Source of the DNA: Phycisphaerales bacterium
GTDB taxonomy: Bacteria > Planctomycetota > Phycisphaerae > Phycisphaerales > UBA1924
Reading direction: 5' to 3'
Length of the DNA: 64,000 nt
Assembly: GCA_028279375.1 (NCBI GenBank)
Contig: JANQNW010000001.1
Location: 1-64,000, forward strand
Shown: piece by piece, positions 1 through 7,910 of the stretch
Numbering within the stretch: position 1 is the first letter of the stretch
Layout: each line of letters opens with the position of its first letter
Translations under genes and position numbers: made by a program
The notes under the pieces: generated by a model
What the model was told of the DNA's origin: nothing
Database searches by the model: none
Seen by the model: only the letters and a program-made list of their open reading frames with translations

Positions 1-2
1 AG

Positions 3-398
3 CTTGATCTCCAGATCGTGCGCGTGATCGACGCGATCGAATCCTCGCCGGATCGAATCGCTGAGGCCGCGCTCGAGGGCGCCATGCGCGCCACCGCCGA
101 CGCCCGACTCGTCGCGCGAATCGCCCGTGAACTGGAGATCCGCGGCTTCGAGTTCCAGTTCGAAGATCCGGACATCACCTCACGCATCGGCGCTCTCGCG
201 ATTCCGCCCACGGAGCTCTCCTGGTTGCATGAGCATCGCGCGGAGTTCGCCCGGTTCTCGCGATGGATCACCGAAGTGACGGCCGCCCGCAACGCCGGGC
301 TTCGCAGGACCGCCCGCGACGCTGCCGAAGAGACCGATCAAACAGCCCTGGATCTGCTGCGCACGCTCGATCGCGCCGCCAGCGCCTCCTCTCCCTAG
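3..398 (+). CDS. C-terminal fragment of an unidentified protein
   Basis: The reading frame is open from base 3 to the stop at 396-398, so the gene probably begins before the window; the GTG at 18 is in frame but has no clear ribosome-binding site and need not be the start. The visible 130 or so residues are highly charged, rich in Glu, Arg and Ala, and predicted helical, with no signal peptide, membrane segment or motif I recognise. The next gene starts 44 bases downstream on the same strand, so the two could share a transcript. I cannot assign a function. Confidence 0.6.
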   Translation, partial: LDLQIVRVIDAIESSPDRIAEAALEGAMRATADARLVARIARELEIRGFEFQFEDPDITSRIGALAIPPTELSWLHEHRAEFARFSRWITEVTAARNAGLRRTARDAAEETDQTALDLLRTLDRAASASSP

Positions 399-442
399 CA
401 TCTGCCTCGAACGCACTCGAAGCCCAAGGAGACGACGCCCTC

Positions 443-1126
443 ATGGCGAACATCCTCGTTGTCGGACCGCACCCGGATGATCAGGAGCTCGGTATGGGCG
501 GGACGATCGCGCGCCTCGTCGATCAGGGCCATGATGTGCTCCTCCTCGACATCACGACCGGCGAGCCAACGCCTCATGGCGACGAAGAGACACGCGCGAA
601 GGAAGCCGCGAAGGCGGCTGAGATCCTCGGAGTCAAGCGCCGCATGCTCGGTCTGCCGAATCGCTTCGTCGAACACACGATCGAGGCGCGCCACCTGGTC
701 GCCGGTGTCATTCGTGAGCATCAGGCGCAGGTCGTCTTCACGCCCTACTTCCAGGACGCTCATCCCGATCACCGCGCCGTCACACGCATCGTCGAGGATG
801 CGCGCTTCGACGCCAAGCTCAGCAAGATCGACCTTCCCGGCGATCCCTGCTATCCGCGCTGGCTCTTTTACTACTACGCGACGCACCTGCGCTGGGTGGC
901 GGATCCGAACTTCTGCATCGACATCACCGGATACACAGATCGGAAGCGTGAGTCCATCGTCGCCTATCACACGCAGTTCGTGCTGCCGGAGAAGAACCGA
1001 CGCGTCGTCGAGTGGGTCGATGCGGCCGCCACGTACTTCGGCTCGCGCATCGGCGTGGAAGCCGCCGAACCGTTCTTCACCAAGGAGCCCATCGGTCTCG
1101 ACGGGCTCAACGGTCTGCTTCTCTAG
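443..1126 (+). CDS. bshB1: LmbE/PIG-L family deacetylase, BshB1-like
   Basis: A 227-residue PIG-L (LmbE-like) zinc N-acetylglucosaminyl deacetylase. The metal-binding signature PHPDDQE is at residues 8-14 and a second conserved His motif, HPDH, lies around residue 108. The fold and length match BshB1, which removes the acetyl group from GlcNAc-malate in bacillithiol synthesis. Known BshB1 enzymes also act on related substrates, so the exact substrate is inferred. The ATG at 443 is preceded by AAGGAG at 426-431; longer in-frame starts upstream would overlap the previous gene and lack a binding site. No bshA or bshC is in the window. Its stop is six bases from the convergent trpD stop. Confidence 0.85.
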   Translation: MANILVVGPHPDDQELGMGGTIARLVDQGHDVLLLDITTGEPTPHGDEETRAKEAAKAAEILGVKRRMLGLPNRFVEHTIEARHLVAGVIREHQAQVVFTPYFQDAHPDHRAVTRIVEDARFDAKLSKIDLPGDPCYPRWLFYYYATHLRWVADPNFCIDITGYTDRKRESIVAYHTQFVLPEKNRRVVEWVDAAATYFGSRIGVEAAEPFFTKEPIGLDGLNGLLL

Positions 1127-1132
1127 CCGGAG

Positions 1133-2164
1133 TCAGGACCCCTGCGACAGGGCGCGAAGGGAGTCCAATGCGCGCTTCGCCTCGCCGGAGTCAATCGACT
1201 CTGTCGCCAGTTCGATGCCGACGCCGAGATCCGGCGCAGCGCCCGCGGCCATCAGCGCACCCGCTGTATTGAAGACGACGATGTCTCGCGCCGGCCCCGG
1301 CGCGCCGCCCAGAATCTCTTCAATCAGCGCCGCCGCGCCGTCGAGATCCTCAACGAAGCTCAACTCATTCAGCGAAGATCGTCTGAGACCGAAGGATGCC
1401 GAATCAACCTCGCTGATCACGATCTTCCCGTCCTGCACGTCTGCGATCGTCGTGCGATCGGTCGTTGTCATCTCATCGAGACCATCGAGGCCATGGACGA
1501 CGAGCACGCGCCCGACGCCAAGACGCAGATGCGTCTGCGCAATAACTTCGACCAGGTCGCCGTCGTAGACACCCATGAGCTGATGCGGCGCCCCCGCCGG
1601 ATTCGTCAGTGGCCCGAGCAGATTGAAGATCGTCGGCATGCCCAATGAGGCGCGCGGCCCCGCTGCGAAGCGCATCGCCGGGTGATGATGAATCGCGAAG
1701 CTGAAGCACACACCCGCCTCATGCAGGCATTGCTTCTGCGTCGCCGGAGACGCGGCCACATTCACGCCCAGCGTCTCGAGCACCTCCGCCGATCCGCGTC
1801 CGCTGCGAGACCGACTGCCGTGCTTGGCGACGAATGCCCGCCGATCGCCCCGGGCGCCAGCGACGACAAATCCCACGGCCGTCGAAATATTGAAGGTCTT
1901 GGGGGCTCCACCCGTCCCGCAGGTGTCCACCAGCACGCCACCGTCCGGCAGCGTTCCCACGTCAACAGGCGTGACGTGCCGACGCATCACCCGGGCGCCG
2001 CCGACCAACTCGTCCACTGTGGCCCCCCGAGCCTTGATAAAGGCCAGAAAAGCGCCGATCTGAGCCTCGTCAGCGCCGCCTGTGAGGATCTTCTCGAATG
2101 CCTCCTCGGCGCGTGCCTCCGAGAGCGTGCGGCCCTCGGTCAGATCTCGTAGGACGTCCTGCAT
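1133..2164 (-). CDS. trpD: Anthranilate phosphoribosyltransferase
   Basis: TrpD joins anthranilate to PRPP, the second step of tryptophan synthesis. The 343-residue protein has the family landmarks: DTCGTGGAPKTFNIST (PRPP and Mg binding), a KHGSRSRSGRGSAEVLE segment corresponding to the usual KHGNRSVSS loop, and HPAMRFAAGPRASLGMPTIF followed by NLLGPLTNP. The ATG at 2164 begins MQDVLRDL, typical of the family N-terminus; the open frame continues upstream to 2359 but that part is out of family. It stands alone, with no other trp genes beside it. Confidence 0.93.
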   Translation of the reverse strand: MQDVLRDLTEGRTLSEARAEEAFEKILTGGADEAQIGAFLAFIKARGATVDELVGGARVMRRHVTPVDVGTLPDGGVLVDTCGTGGAPKTFNISTAVGFVVAGARGDRRAFVAKHGSRSRSGRGSAEVLETLGVNVAASPATQKQCLHEAGVCFSFAIHHHPAMRFAAGPRASLGMPTIFNLLGPLTNPAGAPHQLMGVYDGDLVEVIAQTHLRLGVGRVLVVHGLDGLDEMTTTDRTTIADVQDGKIVISEVDSASFGLRRSSLNELSFVEDLDGAAALIEEILGGAPGPARDIVVFNTAGALMAAGAAPDLGVGIELATESIDSGEAKRALDSLRALSQGS

Positions 2165-2238
2165 GCCCCACAGGGTAGCCCTTTCCGCTTCGTCGCTTCC
2201 TCGACCTCCCGGGGCCCGTCCGGCCCCGATCGCGGTGC

Positions 2239-2244
2239 TATATT
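2239..2244 (+). promoter_or_regulatory. Possible extended -10 promoter element
   Basis: TATATT preceded by TG one base upstream gives an extended -10 (TGnTATATT). No convincing -35 is visible 17 bases upstream. It would leave a leader of about 105 bases before the secreted protein gene at 2358. Confidence 0.3.
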
Positions 2245-2357
2245 CCCCCGACTCCGGGCACAGGCCGGGGCGGAGGCGAAACCTGCCAACCCCTGATCCA
2301 AACAAGATTGAGATACCGATCGCGCGATCCCCGCGCGACGAACGAAGAGGACGAATC

Positions 2358-4052
2358 ATGAATCACCGTAAAACCCTTCTCAGCGCCGGATTGGCTATCG
2401 CCGGCGTCGTCATGGCGATGGCCCCAGTCGCACAGGCCGGGCTCCCCAAGGCCCTGGACCACGCCTCGCCTGATTCGGCGATCGTCATCGCGACGCCGAA
2501 GCTCGATCAGCTCGACGCCAATCTCTCACAGCTCGCCGCCATGGTCGGCTGGAATGAGATGACGACCCCGCGCGAGGGGCTTGCCGCCATCGGCCTGCGC
2601 GACGGCCTCAACATGGACGGCTCCGCCGCGATCATCCTCGCCGAGGCGAACATCGACGAGGAAGAGCCGGCCGCGGTCGTCATCCTCCCCATCTCCAACT
2701 ACGACACGCTCCTGGGCGCGTTCAACGTGAACGAGGGCGTCGGCGGCGCTCCAGACAGCATGGTGATTCAGGGCGAGACCGTTTTCGCCCGCGATCTGGG
2801 CAACGGCTTCGCCGCCTTCGGTCCCATCGCGGATCTCGTTGCGGGCGTGAGCGAGCACGGCGGCAACCTCGCCGCGTTCACCCAGCGTCTCGGCGCGACC
2901 TGTCTCGACGCGCTTGATGGATGCGACATCATTGTCGTCGGCAACGTCGCCAAGCTGGAGCCGCTGATCGACGAGGGGCTCTCGCAGATCCCTGAAAATC
3001 AGGAGATGCAGATCGACGAGGCCGAGCTCGAAGCGCTCAAGGACTCGGTTGACATGCTCGCCATGGGCCTCCGCGCCGGCGCGCTTGGCGCCGGACTCGA
3101 GTTCGCCCTCCGCTTCAAGGACGAGACCCCCTTCGCCGGACTCATGACCGGCAAGGGCGATTCAAGCAAGCTCCTCAAGTCGCTTCCAGCCGGTCAGATG
3201 GTCGCCGCCTTCGCGATGGATTACGCGCATCCCGGCATGAAGGCGATGAACGAAATGAACATGCAGGAGCAGGCCCAGATGGGCGGCAACGACATCGGCA
3301 TGGTCCTCGCCGAGGCCTTCAAGACCGCCACCGGCAACGCCGGCGTCATCCAGTTCAACCCCGCCGGCCTCATGGGCGGCGGCATGCTCGCCAATACGGT
3401 TGTCTTCTACGAGACCGGCGCCCCCGGCAAGCTCATGGACGCCGTCACCGCGGCGCTCGACAGCGTCGCCGTCCCCGGCCTCACGATGAGCGTCAACGAG
3501 AACGCCACGTCCGTCGATGGCTCGAAGGTGCACGAGTGGAGCGCGGACATCGCGCCGCAGGGCATGGCCGGCGCCCAGATGATGCAGGCCAGCACCATGC
3601 TCTTCGGCGCCCAGGGCATCGGCGGCTACATGGCCGCCAATGACAACGGCGTCTACTTCACCATGTCACGCAATGTCGGTCTCATGGGCAGTGCGCTTGC
3701 CGCCGACGGCGCCAACTCACTGGCGTCCGATGCGATGCTGCGTCAGGTCGCCGATCAGCTTCCGGACAACCGCGTCGCCGAGGGCTATCTCAACGCCCTC
3801 CCGGTGTTGCAACAGCTCATGCCCATGGCGGCCATGATGGGCCTGCCGATGCAGGGCATCAATCTCCCGCGCGAACTCCCGCCCGTCGGCGGCAGCGTCG
3901 AAGCGGACAACGCCTCACTTCGTTTCACGGCGTACGTGCCCACGCCCGTCATCAAGCTCTCAGCCCAGATCGCCGAGAAGGCGGCTGCGCTCCTTCCTGA
4001 GGCCGGCGGCGGCGCCGTCGACCAGCAGAGGAGCACCACGCCTCCCTTCTAA
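2358..4052 (+). CDS. Secreted protein of unknown function, 564 aa
   Basis: The product begins with a clear signal peptide (MNHRKTLLSAGLAIAGVVMA..., likely cut after AQA at residue 27). The mature part is rich in Ala, Gly and Met, with alternating helical and strand-like stretches and no further membrane span. The general plan (signal peptide, 'SPDSAIVIATPKLDQL' opening, repeated mixed alpha/beta blocks) resembles DUF3352-type secreted proteins seen in planctomycetes, but I could not confirm family membership by eye. GAAGAGG at 2344-2350 supports the ATG at 2358. A strong terminator follows at 4083-4120, so this is a monocistronic unit. Confidence 0.8.
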   Translation: MNHRKTLLSAGLAIAGVVMAMAPVAQAGLPKALDHASPDSAIVIATPKLDQLDANLSQLAAMVGWNEMTTPREGLAAIGLRDGLNMDGSAAIILAEANIDEEEPAAVVILPISNYDTLLGAFNVNEGVGGAPDSMVIQGETVFARDLGNGFAAFGPIADLVAGVSEHGGNLAAFTQRLGATCLDALDGCDIIVVGNVAKLEPLIDEGLSQIPENQEMQIDEAELEALKDSVDMLAMGLRAGALGAGLEFALRFKDETPFAGLMTGKGDSSKLLKSLPAGQMVAAFAMDYAHPGMKAMNEMNMQEQAQMGGNDIGMVLAEAFKTATGNAGVIQFNPAGLMGGGMLANTVVFYETGAPGKLMDAVTAALDSVAVPGLTMSVNENATSVDGSKVHEWSADIAPQGMAGAQMMQASTMLFGAQGIGGYMAANDNGVYFTMSRNVGLMGSALAADGANSLASDAMLRQVADQLPDNRVAEGYLNALPVLQQLMPMAAMMGLPMQGINLPRELPPVGGSVEADNASLRFTAYVPTPVIKLSAQIAEKAAALLPEAGGGAVDQQRSTTPPF

Positions 4053-4082
4053 GGCCGGCGATTCAATCCGCTGATTCGTCCA

Positions 4083-4120
4083 TCCGGGCTCGCGCCACTG
4101 GCGTCGAGCCCGGATTTTTT
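4083..4120 (+). terminator. Rho-independent terminator
   Basis: A perfect 10-bp stem (4083-4092 with 4105-4114), extended by an inner four-base GC pairing, is followed by six T at 4115-4120. It ends the transcript of the secreted protein gene at 2358-4052. Confidence 0.85.
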
Positions 4121-4154
4121 CTGCGCGCTCGCCGCGCCGTATCCTTGGTCTCCC

Positions 4155-5060
4155 GTGAAGACCACTCGCACGATCCCAGACGCTGCCACGCACTGGCGCC
4201 TCGCGCGCGGACGCGTCCTTGCGCTCGAGCCGTATTGCATCGTCAGGATTCTGAATGTCACGCCGGACAGCTTCTCCGACGGGGGTGAACTGCCCGACGC
4301 ATCGAGCGTGGTCCGCGCCGCAAGGCAGGCGATCGACGAGGGCGCCGGCATGCTCGACATCGGCGGCGAGTCCACGCGACCGGGCGCCGAGCGTGTCTCC
4401 ATCGAGCAGCAATGTGATCGCGTGCTCCCGGCCATACGCGCGCTGCGCGACTCCGGCGTCGAACTGCCCATCAGCGTGGACACGACACGCGCCGCCGTCG
4501 CGCGCCGAGCGATCGAAGTCGGCGCCGATGCGATCAACGATGTCTCCGGCGCCCTTGAAGACGAACACATGCTCCACGTCGCGCGCGACCAATCGTGCGG
4601 CCTGATCCTGATGCACCGCCTCGCCCCGCCGGGGGAGGACGTGTACTCACACGACTACGAGTCAGACCCGGAATACGGGGAGGACGTGGTGAGTTTCATC
4701 CGCGCATTCCTCCTGCAACGCATGCAGGTCGCCTCCGATGCGGGAGTGAAGCCGGAGTCGATCGTCCTTGACCCCGGTTTGGGGTTCGGCAAAAGCGTTG
4801 CGCAGAACTATGCGCTCATCGCCAACGTTGATCGAATCGTCGATCTCGGCAGGCCGATATTGGCGGCAGCGAGCCGGAAGAGTTTCATCGGCGCGGCCAC
4901 GGATGAGACCGAGCCGACGCGCCGGGTGGCGGGCTCCGTCGCCGCGAGCGTGCTCATGGCGCTGGGCGGCGCCAGGCTCTTCCGGACGCATGACGTGGAG
5001 GCTCACCGCCAGGCCCTCGAAGTGACGTTCCGGGCCATGGCCCCTCAGCAGTCCTGTTGA
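4155..5060 (+). CDS. folP: Dihydropteroate synthase
   Basis: FolP condenses p-aminobenzoate with 6-hydroxymethyl-dihydropterin pyrophosphate in folate synthesis. The 301-residue TIM-barrel protein shows NVTPDSFSDGG near residue 35, DIGGESTRPGA near residue 72, a VDTT strand, NDVSG, DPGLGFGK and the SRKSF motif that binds substrate. Its length is normal for the family. The start is GTG at 4155, only 35 bases after the preceding terminator; no good ribosome-binding site is visible, so a very short leader is likely. A TATCCT at 4140-4145 could be a -10 element. Confidence 0.93.
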   Translation: MKTTRTIPDAATHWRLARGRVLALEPYCIVRILNVTPDSFSDGGELPDASSVVRAARQAIDEGAGMLDIGGESTRPGAERVSIEQQCDRVLPAIRALRDSGVELPISVDTTRAAVARRAIEVGADAINDVSGALEDEHMLHVARDQSCGLILMHRLAPPGEDVYSHDYESDPEYGEDVVSFIRAFLLQRMQVASDAGVKPESIVLDPGLGFGKSVAQNYALIANVDRIVDLGRPILAAASRKSFIGAATDETEPTRRVAGSVAASVLMALGGARLFRTHDVEAHRQALEVTFRAMAPQQSC

Positions 5061-5086
5061 TCGGCCACGATCGAGGGGCGTACGAT
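5057..5086 (+). promoter_or_regulatory. Sigma70-type promoter for trxA
   Basis: TTGATC (5057-5062) and TACGAT (5081-5086) are separated by 18 bases. Transcription would start about 75 bases ahead of the trxA ATG. The -35 overlaps the folP stop codon. Confidence 0.5.
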
Positions 5087-5166
5087 GACGACCCCGGGCG
5101 CCGACGCCTGAGAGGAACCCAGAGAATCCAACGCCGGGCGGCAAGCGCCGTCCTTCGGAGACAGCA

Positions 5167-5499
5167 ATGGCCAGCAGCAAGGTGATCGAATTCACGGACT
5201 CCAACTTCGACGAGGAAGTCGTGCAGTCCTCCATTCCCGTTCTGGTCGATTTCTGGGCCGAATGGTGCGCCCCCTGTCGAGCGCTCTCCCCGACGATCGA
5301 CGAACTCGCCGACGACTTCGGCGCCCGCGCCAAGATCGGCAAGGTGGACACCGACTCCAATCGCGAGGTCAGCGTCAAGTACGGCATCGCCGCCATTCCC
5401 ACCGTGCTGCTCTTCCAGAACGGCGAGGTCAAGAAGAAGTGGTCCGGCCTGACAAAGAAGGACGAGTTCGTCAGCGCGATCAACGAACTGACCGGCTGA
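5167..5499 (+). CDS. trxA: Thioredoxin
   Basis: A 110-residue cytoplasmic thioredoxin. The redox site WCAPC lies at residues 34-38 and the conserved cis-proline is in AAIPT near residue 77. There is no signal peptide, so it works as a general disulfide reductase in the cytosol. WAEWCAPC in place of the common WAxWCGPC is a frequent variant. GGAG lies seven bases ahead of the ATG. It has its own likely promoter and terminator. Confidence 0.95.
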   Translation: MASSKVIEFTDSNFDEEVVQSSIPVLVDFWAEWCAPCRALSPTIDELADDFGARAKIGKVDTDSNREVSVKYGIAAIPTVLLFQNGEVKKKWSGLTKKDEFVSAINELTG

Positions 5500-5530
5500 G
5501 CGAAACGCTCACATCAACCCGCAATGCGTC

Positions 5531-5578
5531 AACGCCGCGACGCCGGAGGATTCACTCCGTCTCCGTCGCGGCGTTTTT
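5531..5578 (+). terminator. Rho-independent terminator of trxA
   Basis: A perfect 12-bp stem (5531-5542 with 5564-5575) is followed by a T run through 5578. The right arm lies inside the last codons of the convergent lgt gene, so the terminator and lgt 3' end share sequence. Confidence 0.8.
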
Positions 5579-6622
5579 GCGCGCCTCGCGCCAACCGCCG
5601 ATCGCCTCGCCGCCCTTCCGCCGGATCAGGAAGATCGCTGACACGCCGGCGACGATCATCAGCGCGCTGAGCCACTGCCCGCGCGTCATCCCTGCGATCC
5701 GCGGCGACACGAGATGATCGTCCGGGAGACGCCATGTCTCCGAAAGCACGCGCAACGCGCCGTACGTAATCAGGAACCAGCACCCGACAACGCCAGCCCG
5801 GCGCGGCTTCATCCATACCAGCCAGAGCACGCCGGCGAGCACCGGCCCCTCGACGAACGCCTGCATCAACTGCGACGGCATGCGCGCCGTCAGCAGGGGC
5901 TCGAGCTGCGCTTTCAGCGTGGCGTCCCCCCGCTGAATCAGCTCGATCAAGCGCATGCTCGCGCTGTGCACCTGCTCGGAGGTCGGTCGAAACGGATCGA
6001 TGAGCGTCGGCGCCGTGTCACCAAGCAAGGCGAGAAACTCGACCTGCTCCTGCGACGTCATCGGCGGCAGATGCTGGGAGACGATCTCCTGCGGATACCG
6101 GACAGACCACCATGGCCCCACCTGGCCACGCCCCGCAACCACGCGACCAAGAAGCTCCCCATTAACAAAGTTCGCAAGACGCCCCAGGAAGAGCCCGAAG
6201 GGCGCAGCCAGCGCAATCATGTCCAGCAGATGCAGGAGCGAGATCTTCGAGCGCCACGCGATGTACACGCACGCAAGAATCGACCCGACGATCCCGCCGT
6301 GACTCGCCATACCGCCTTCATTGATGCGCAGCACACCCCAGAACGGGAATGACGCGCTGAAGTCAATGAAGAGATCCGGCCGGTAGAAGGCGACATACCC
6401 AAGCCTTCCGCCGACCAGCACGCCGATCATGAACGCGAAGATCGCATCCGGAACGCGCTCCGCCGGGAGCAGGCAGAGCCCGCGCAGTGAGAGTCGCCGG
6501 ATGAGAAGCCAGCAAATCAGGAACCCTGCGATATAGGCGAGCCCGTACCAGCGCAGCTCAAGCGCGCCGAACCGAAGCGCGACAGGACTCAGATCATGCA
6601 TCCATGCGGCCAGCACACTCAC
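5552..6622 (-). CDS. lgt: Prolipoprotein diacylglyceryl transferase
   Basis: Lgt transfers diacylglycerol from phosphatidylglycerol to the lipobox cysteine of prelipoproteins in the inner membrane. The 356-residue protein has about seven membrane segments, the conserved N-terminal RWYGLAY motif, SHGGIVG, and the signature GRLANFVNGELLGR. It carries an extra soluble stretch of about 100 residues after that signature (roughly 170-260), which makes it longer than the E. coli enzyme (about 290); similar insertions are common in planctomycete Lgt. The start is GTG at 6622. It is divergent from the next gene with a 46-base gap. Confidence 0.93.
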   Translation of the reverse strand: MSVLAAWMHDLSPVALRFGALELRWYGLAYIAGFLICWLLIRRLSLRGLCLLPAERVPDAIFAFMIGVLVGGRLGYVAFYRPDLFIDFSASFPFWGVLRINEGGMASHGGIVGSILACVYIAWRSKISLLHLLDMIALAAPFGLFLGRLANFVNGELLGRVVAGRGQVGPWWSVRYPQEIVSQHLPPMTSQEQVEFLALLGDTAPTLIDPFRPTSEQVHSASMRLIELIQRGDATLKAQLEPLLTARMPSQLMQAFVEGPVLAGVLWLVWMKPRRAGVVGCWFLITYGALRVLSETWRLPDDHLVSPRIAGMTRGQWLSALMIVAGVSAIFLIRRKGGEAIGGWREARKNAATETE

Positions 6623-6668
6623 GCGTCACACCCTATCAGACCGGGACATTGTTCATACACTTGACGCC

Positions 6669-7904
6669 ATGCACGCGATGCATCCGACGCTCGTCGTCGC
6701 CCTGATCCTGCTCCTGCCCGCCGTCGGCGCCATCCTTCTCGCCCAGGTCATGCGCCGTGCGCCCATCCCTGAACTCGCCGGACTGCTCCTCGGCGGCGCT
6801 CTCGCGGGAGTGCTCCTCGGCGCCAGCGTCCTCGGCGTCGTCGCGCCGGACTTCTTCAGCGCTGTATTCGTCGGCGCCGAGCAGGAACGCGCACAGCTGA
6901 TCGAAGCACAGCGCGCCCACGAGCGCGACATGCTGGTGATGATCGAGTCCGACGTCTCGGACGTCGCGATCGCGGAGTTGCAGTCGCTCCACGATCAGGA
7001 GATTCAGTCGCTCGAGCAGGCGGTGGAGATCGCGGAGCGCGAGCGCCGCCAAATCTCGAACACAATAGTCACCAGCCTCTTCGCAGCCCTGCTGCTCACC
7101 GGCGCGCTGCGATCGTCCGGACGACCACGAAACTCTTATCAGCCCCCCTCCGGCGCGATCGGCGCCGCCATCTGCATGCTGCTCATCGCCGGAGGCCCAA
7201 CGCTGCTTCTCTCGCGCTGGACGCTCGGGATTGCGCCGGATGAGCAACTCGCCTTCGCGCTGTGCTGCGCCATCGGCGCCGCATATCCAACCATCGCCGG
7301 TCAGCGCGCCGCCGGAGAGGCGCGCGATCTCATCGTCCTGCTCGCAAGCGCGCTGGCGATGCTCATCGGGCTGGTCGCGCTTGCCGGTCTCATGAACTCG
7401 ACAGAGGGCGCCGTCATCTTCGGCTGCGCCGTCGGAGGCCTCGTCCTCGGCAGGTTCCTGCGCCCCACGCGCACTCAGAGGCGCGCCCTGCGCGCGTTCG
7501 CGAATGTCGTGCTCATCCCGGCGCTTGCCGCCGCCGCCATGGTCTACATCGATCTGACGGCGCTTGTGCAGACGAGAACGTTCTGGATCGCCACGGTGAT
7601 CGCCGTGATCTTCGCAAGCGACGGGCGATGGCTCGGCGGCTGGCTCGGCTGGTGGACCGGCGGCGGCGCACTCGGGCGCGCGTACGCCTGGCGACGATCG
7701 TCCGCGATGCTCTCCGGGGAAGTCGGTCCCGTCGCCGTCGGTTGCATAGGCGCGCTCGCTGGCGCCGGTCTCCTCAGCCCCCCGCTGGCATGCGGCGCGA
7801 TGATCGGCGCGATCGGCGTCGAGATCACGGCCGGTGTGCGCGCACAATTCGCCCGCTCACTCGATCGAGGCGAGCTCTTTTCAGTTTCGGAGGACGCGGA
7901 CTAG
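6669..7904 (+). CDS. Polytopic membrane protein of unknown function
   Basis: A 411-residue protein with about ten to eleven hydrophobic segments: two at the N-terminus (residues 5-27 and 36-60), then a charged helical stretch of about 65 residues (70-135) rich in Glu, Gln and Arg that is probably a coiled coil outside the membrane, then a C-terminal bundle. The glycine- and alanine-rich spans and LVLGRFLRP segment recall cation:proton antiporter folds, but I see no decisive ion-binding motif, so the assignment is only a hint. ATG at 6669 or 6678 could be the start. It ends six bases before the convergent amidohydrolase gene. Confidence 0.75.
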   Translation: MHAMHPTLVVALILLLPAVGAILLAQVMRRAPIPELAGLLLGGALAGVLLGASVLGVVAPDFFSAVFVGAEQERAQLIEAQRAHERDMLVMIESDVSDVAIAELQSLHDQEIQSLEQAVEIAERERRQISNTIVTSLFAALLLTGALRSSGRPRNSYQPPSGAIGAAICMLLIAGGPTLLLSRWTLGIAPDEQLAFALCCAIGAAYPTIAGQRAAGEARDLIVLLASALAMLIGLVALAGLMNSTEGAVIFGCAVGGLVLGRFLRPTRTQRRALRAFANVVLIPALAAAAMVYIDLTALVQTRTFWIATVIAVIFASDGRWLGGWLGWWTGGGALGRAYAWRRSSAMLSGEVGPVAVGCIGALAGAGLLSPPLACGAMIGAIGVEITAGVRAQFARSLDRGELFSVSEDAD

Positions 7905-7910
7905 TTGCGC

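Noticed and set aside
6636-7847. A 403-codon minus-strand frame rich in Asp, Glu, Arg and Gly
   Set aside because: Complement of the membrane protein gene; composition is typical of a shadow frame and it has no hydrophobic core.
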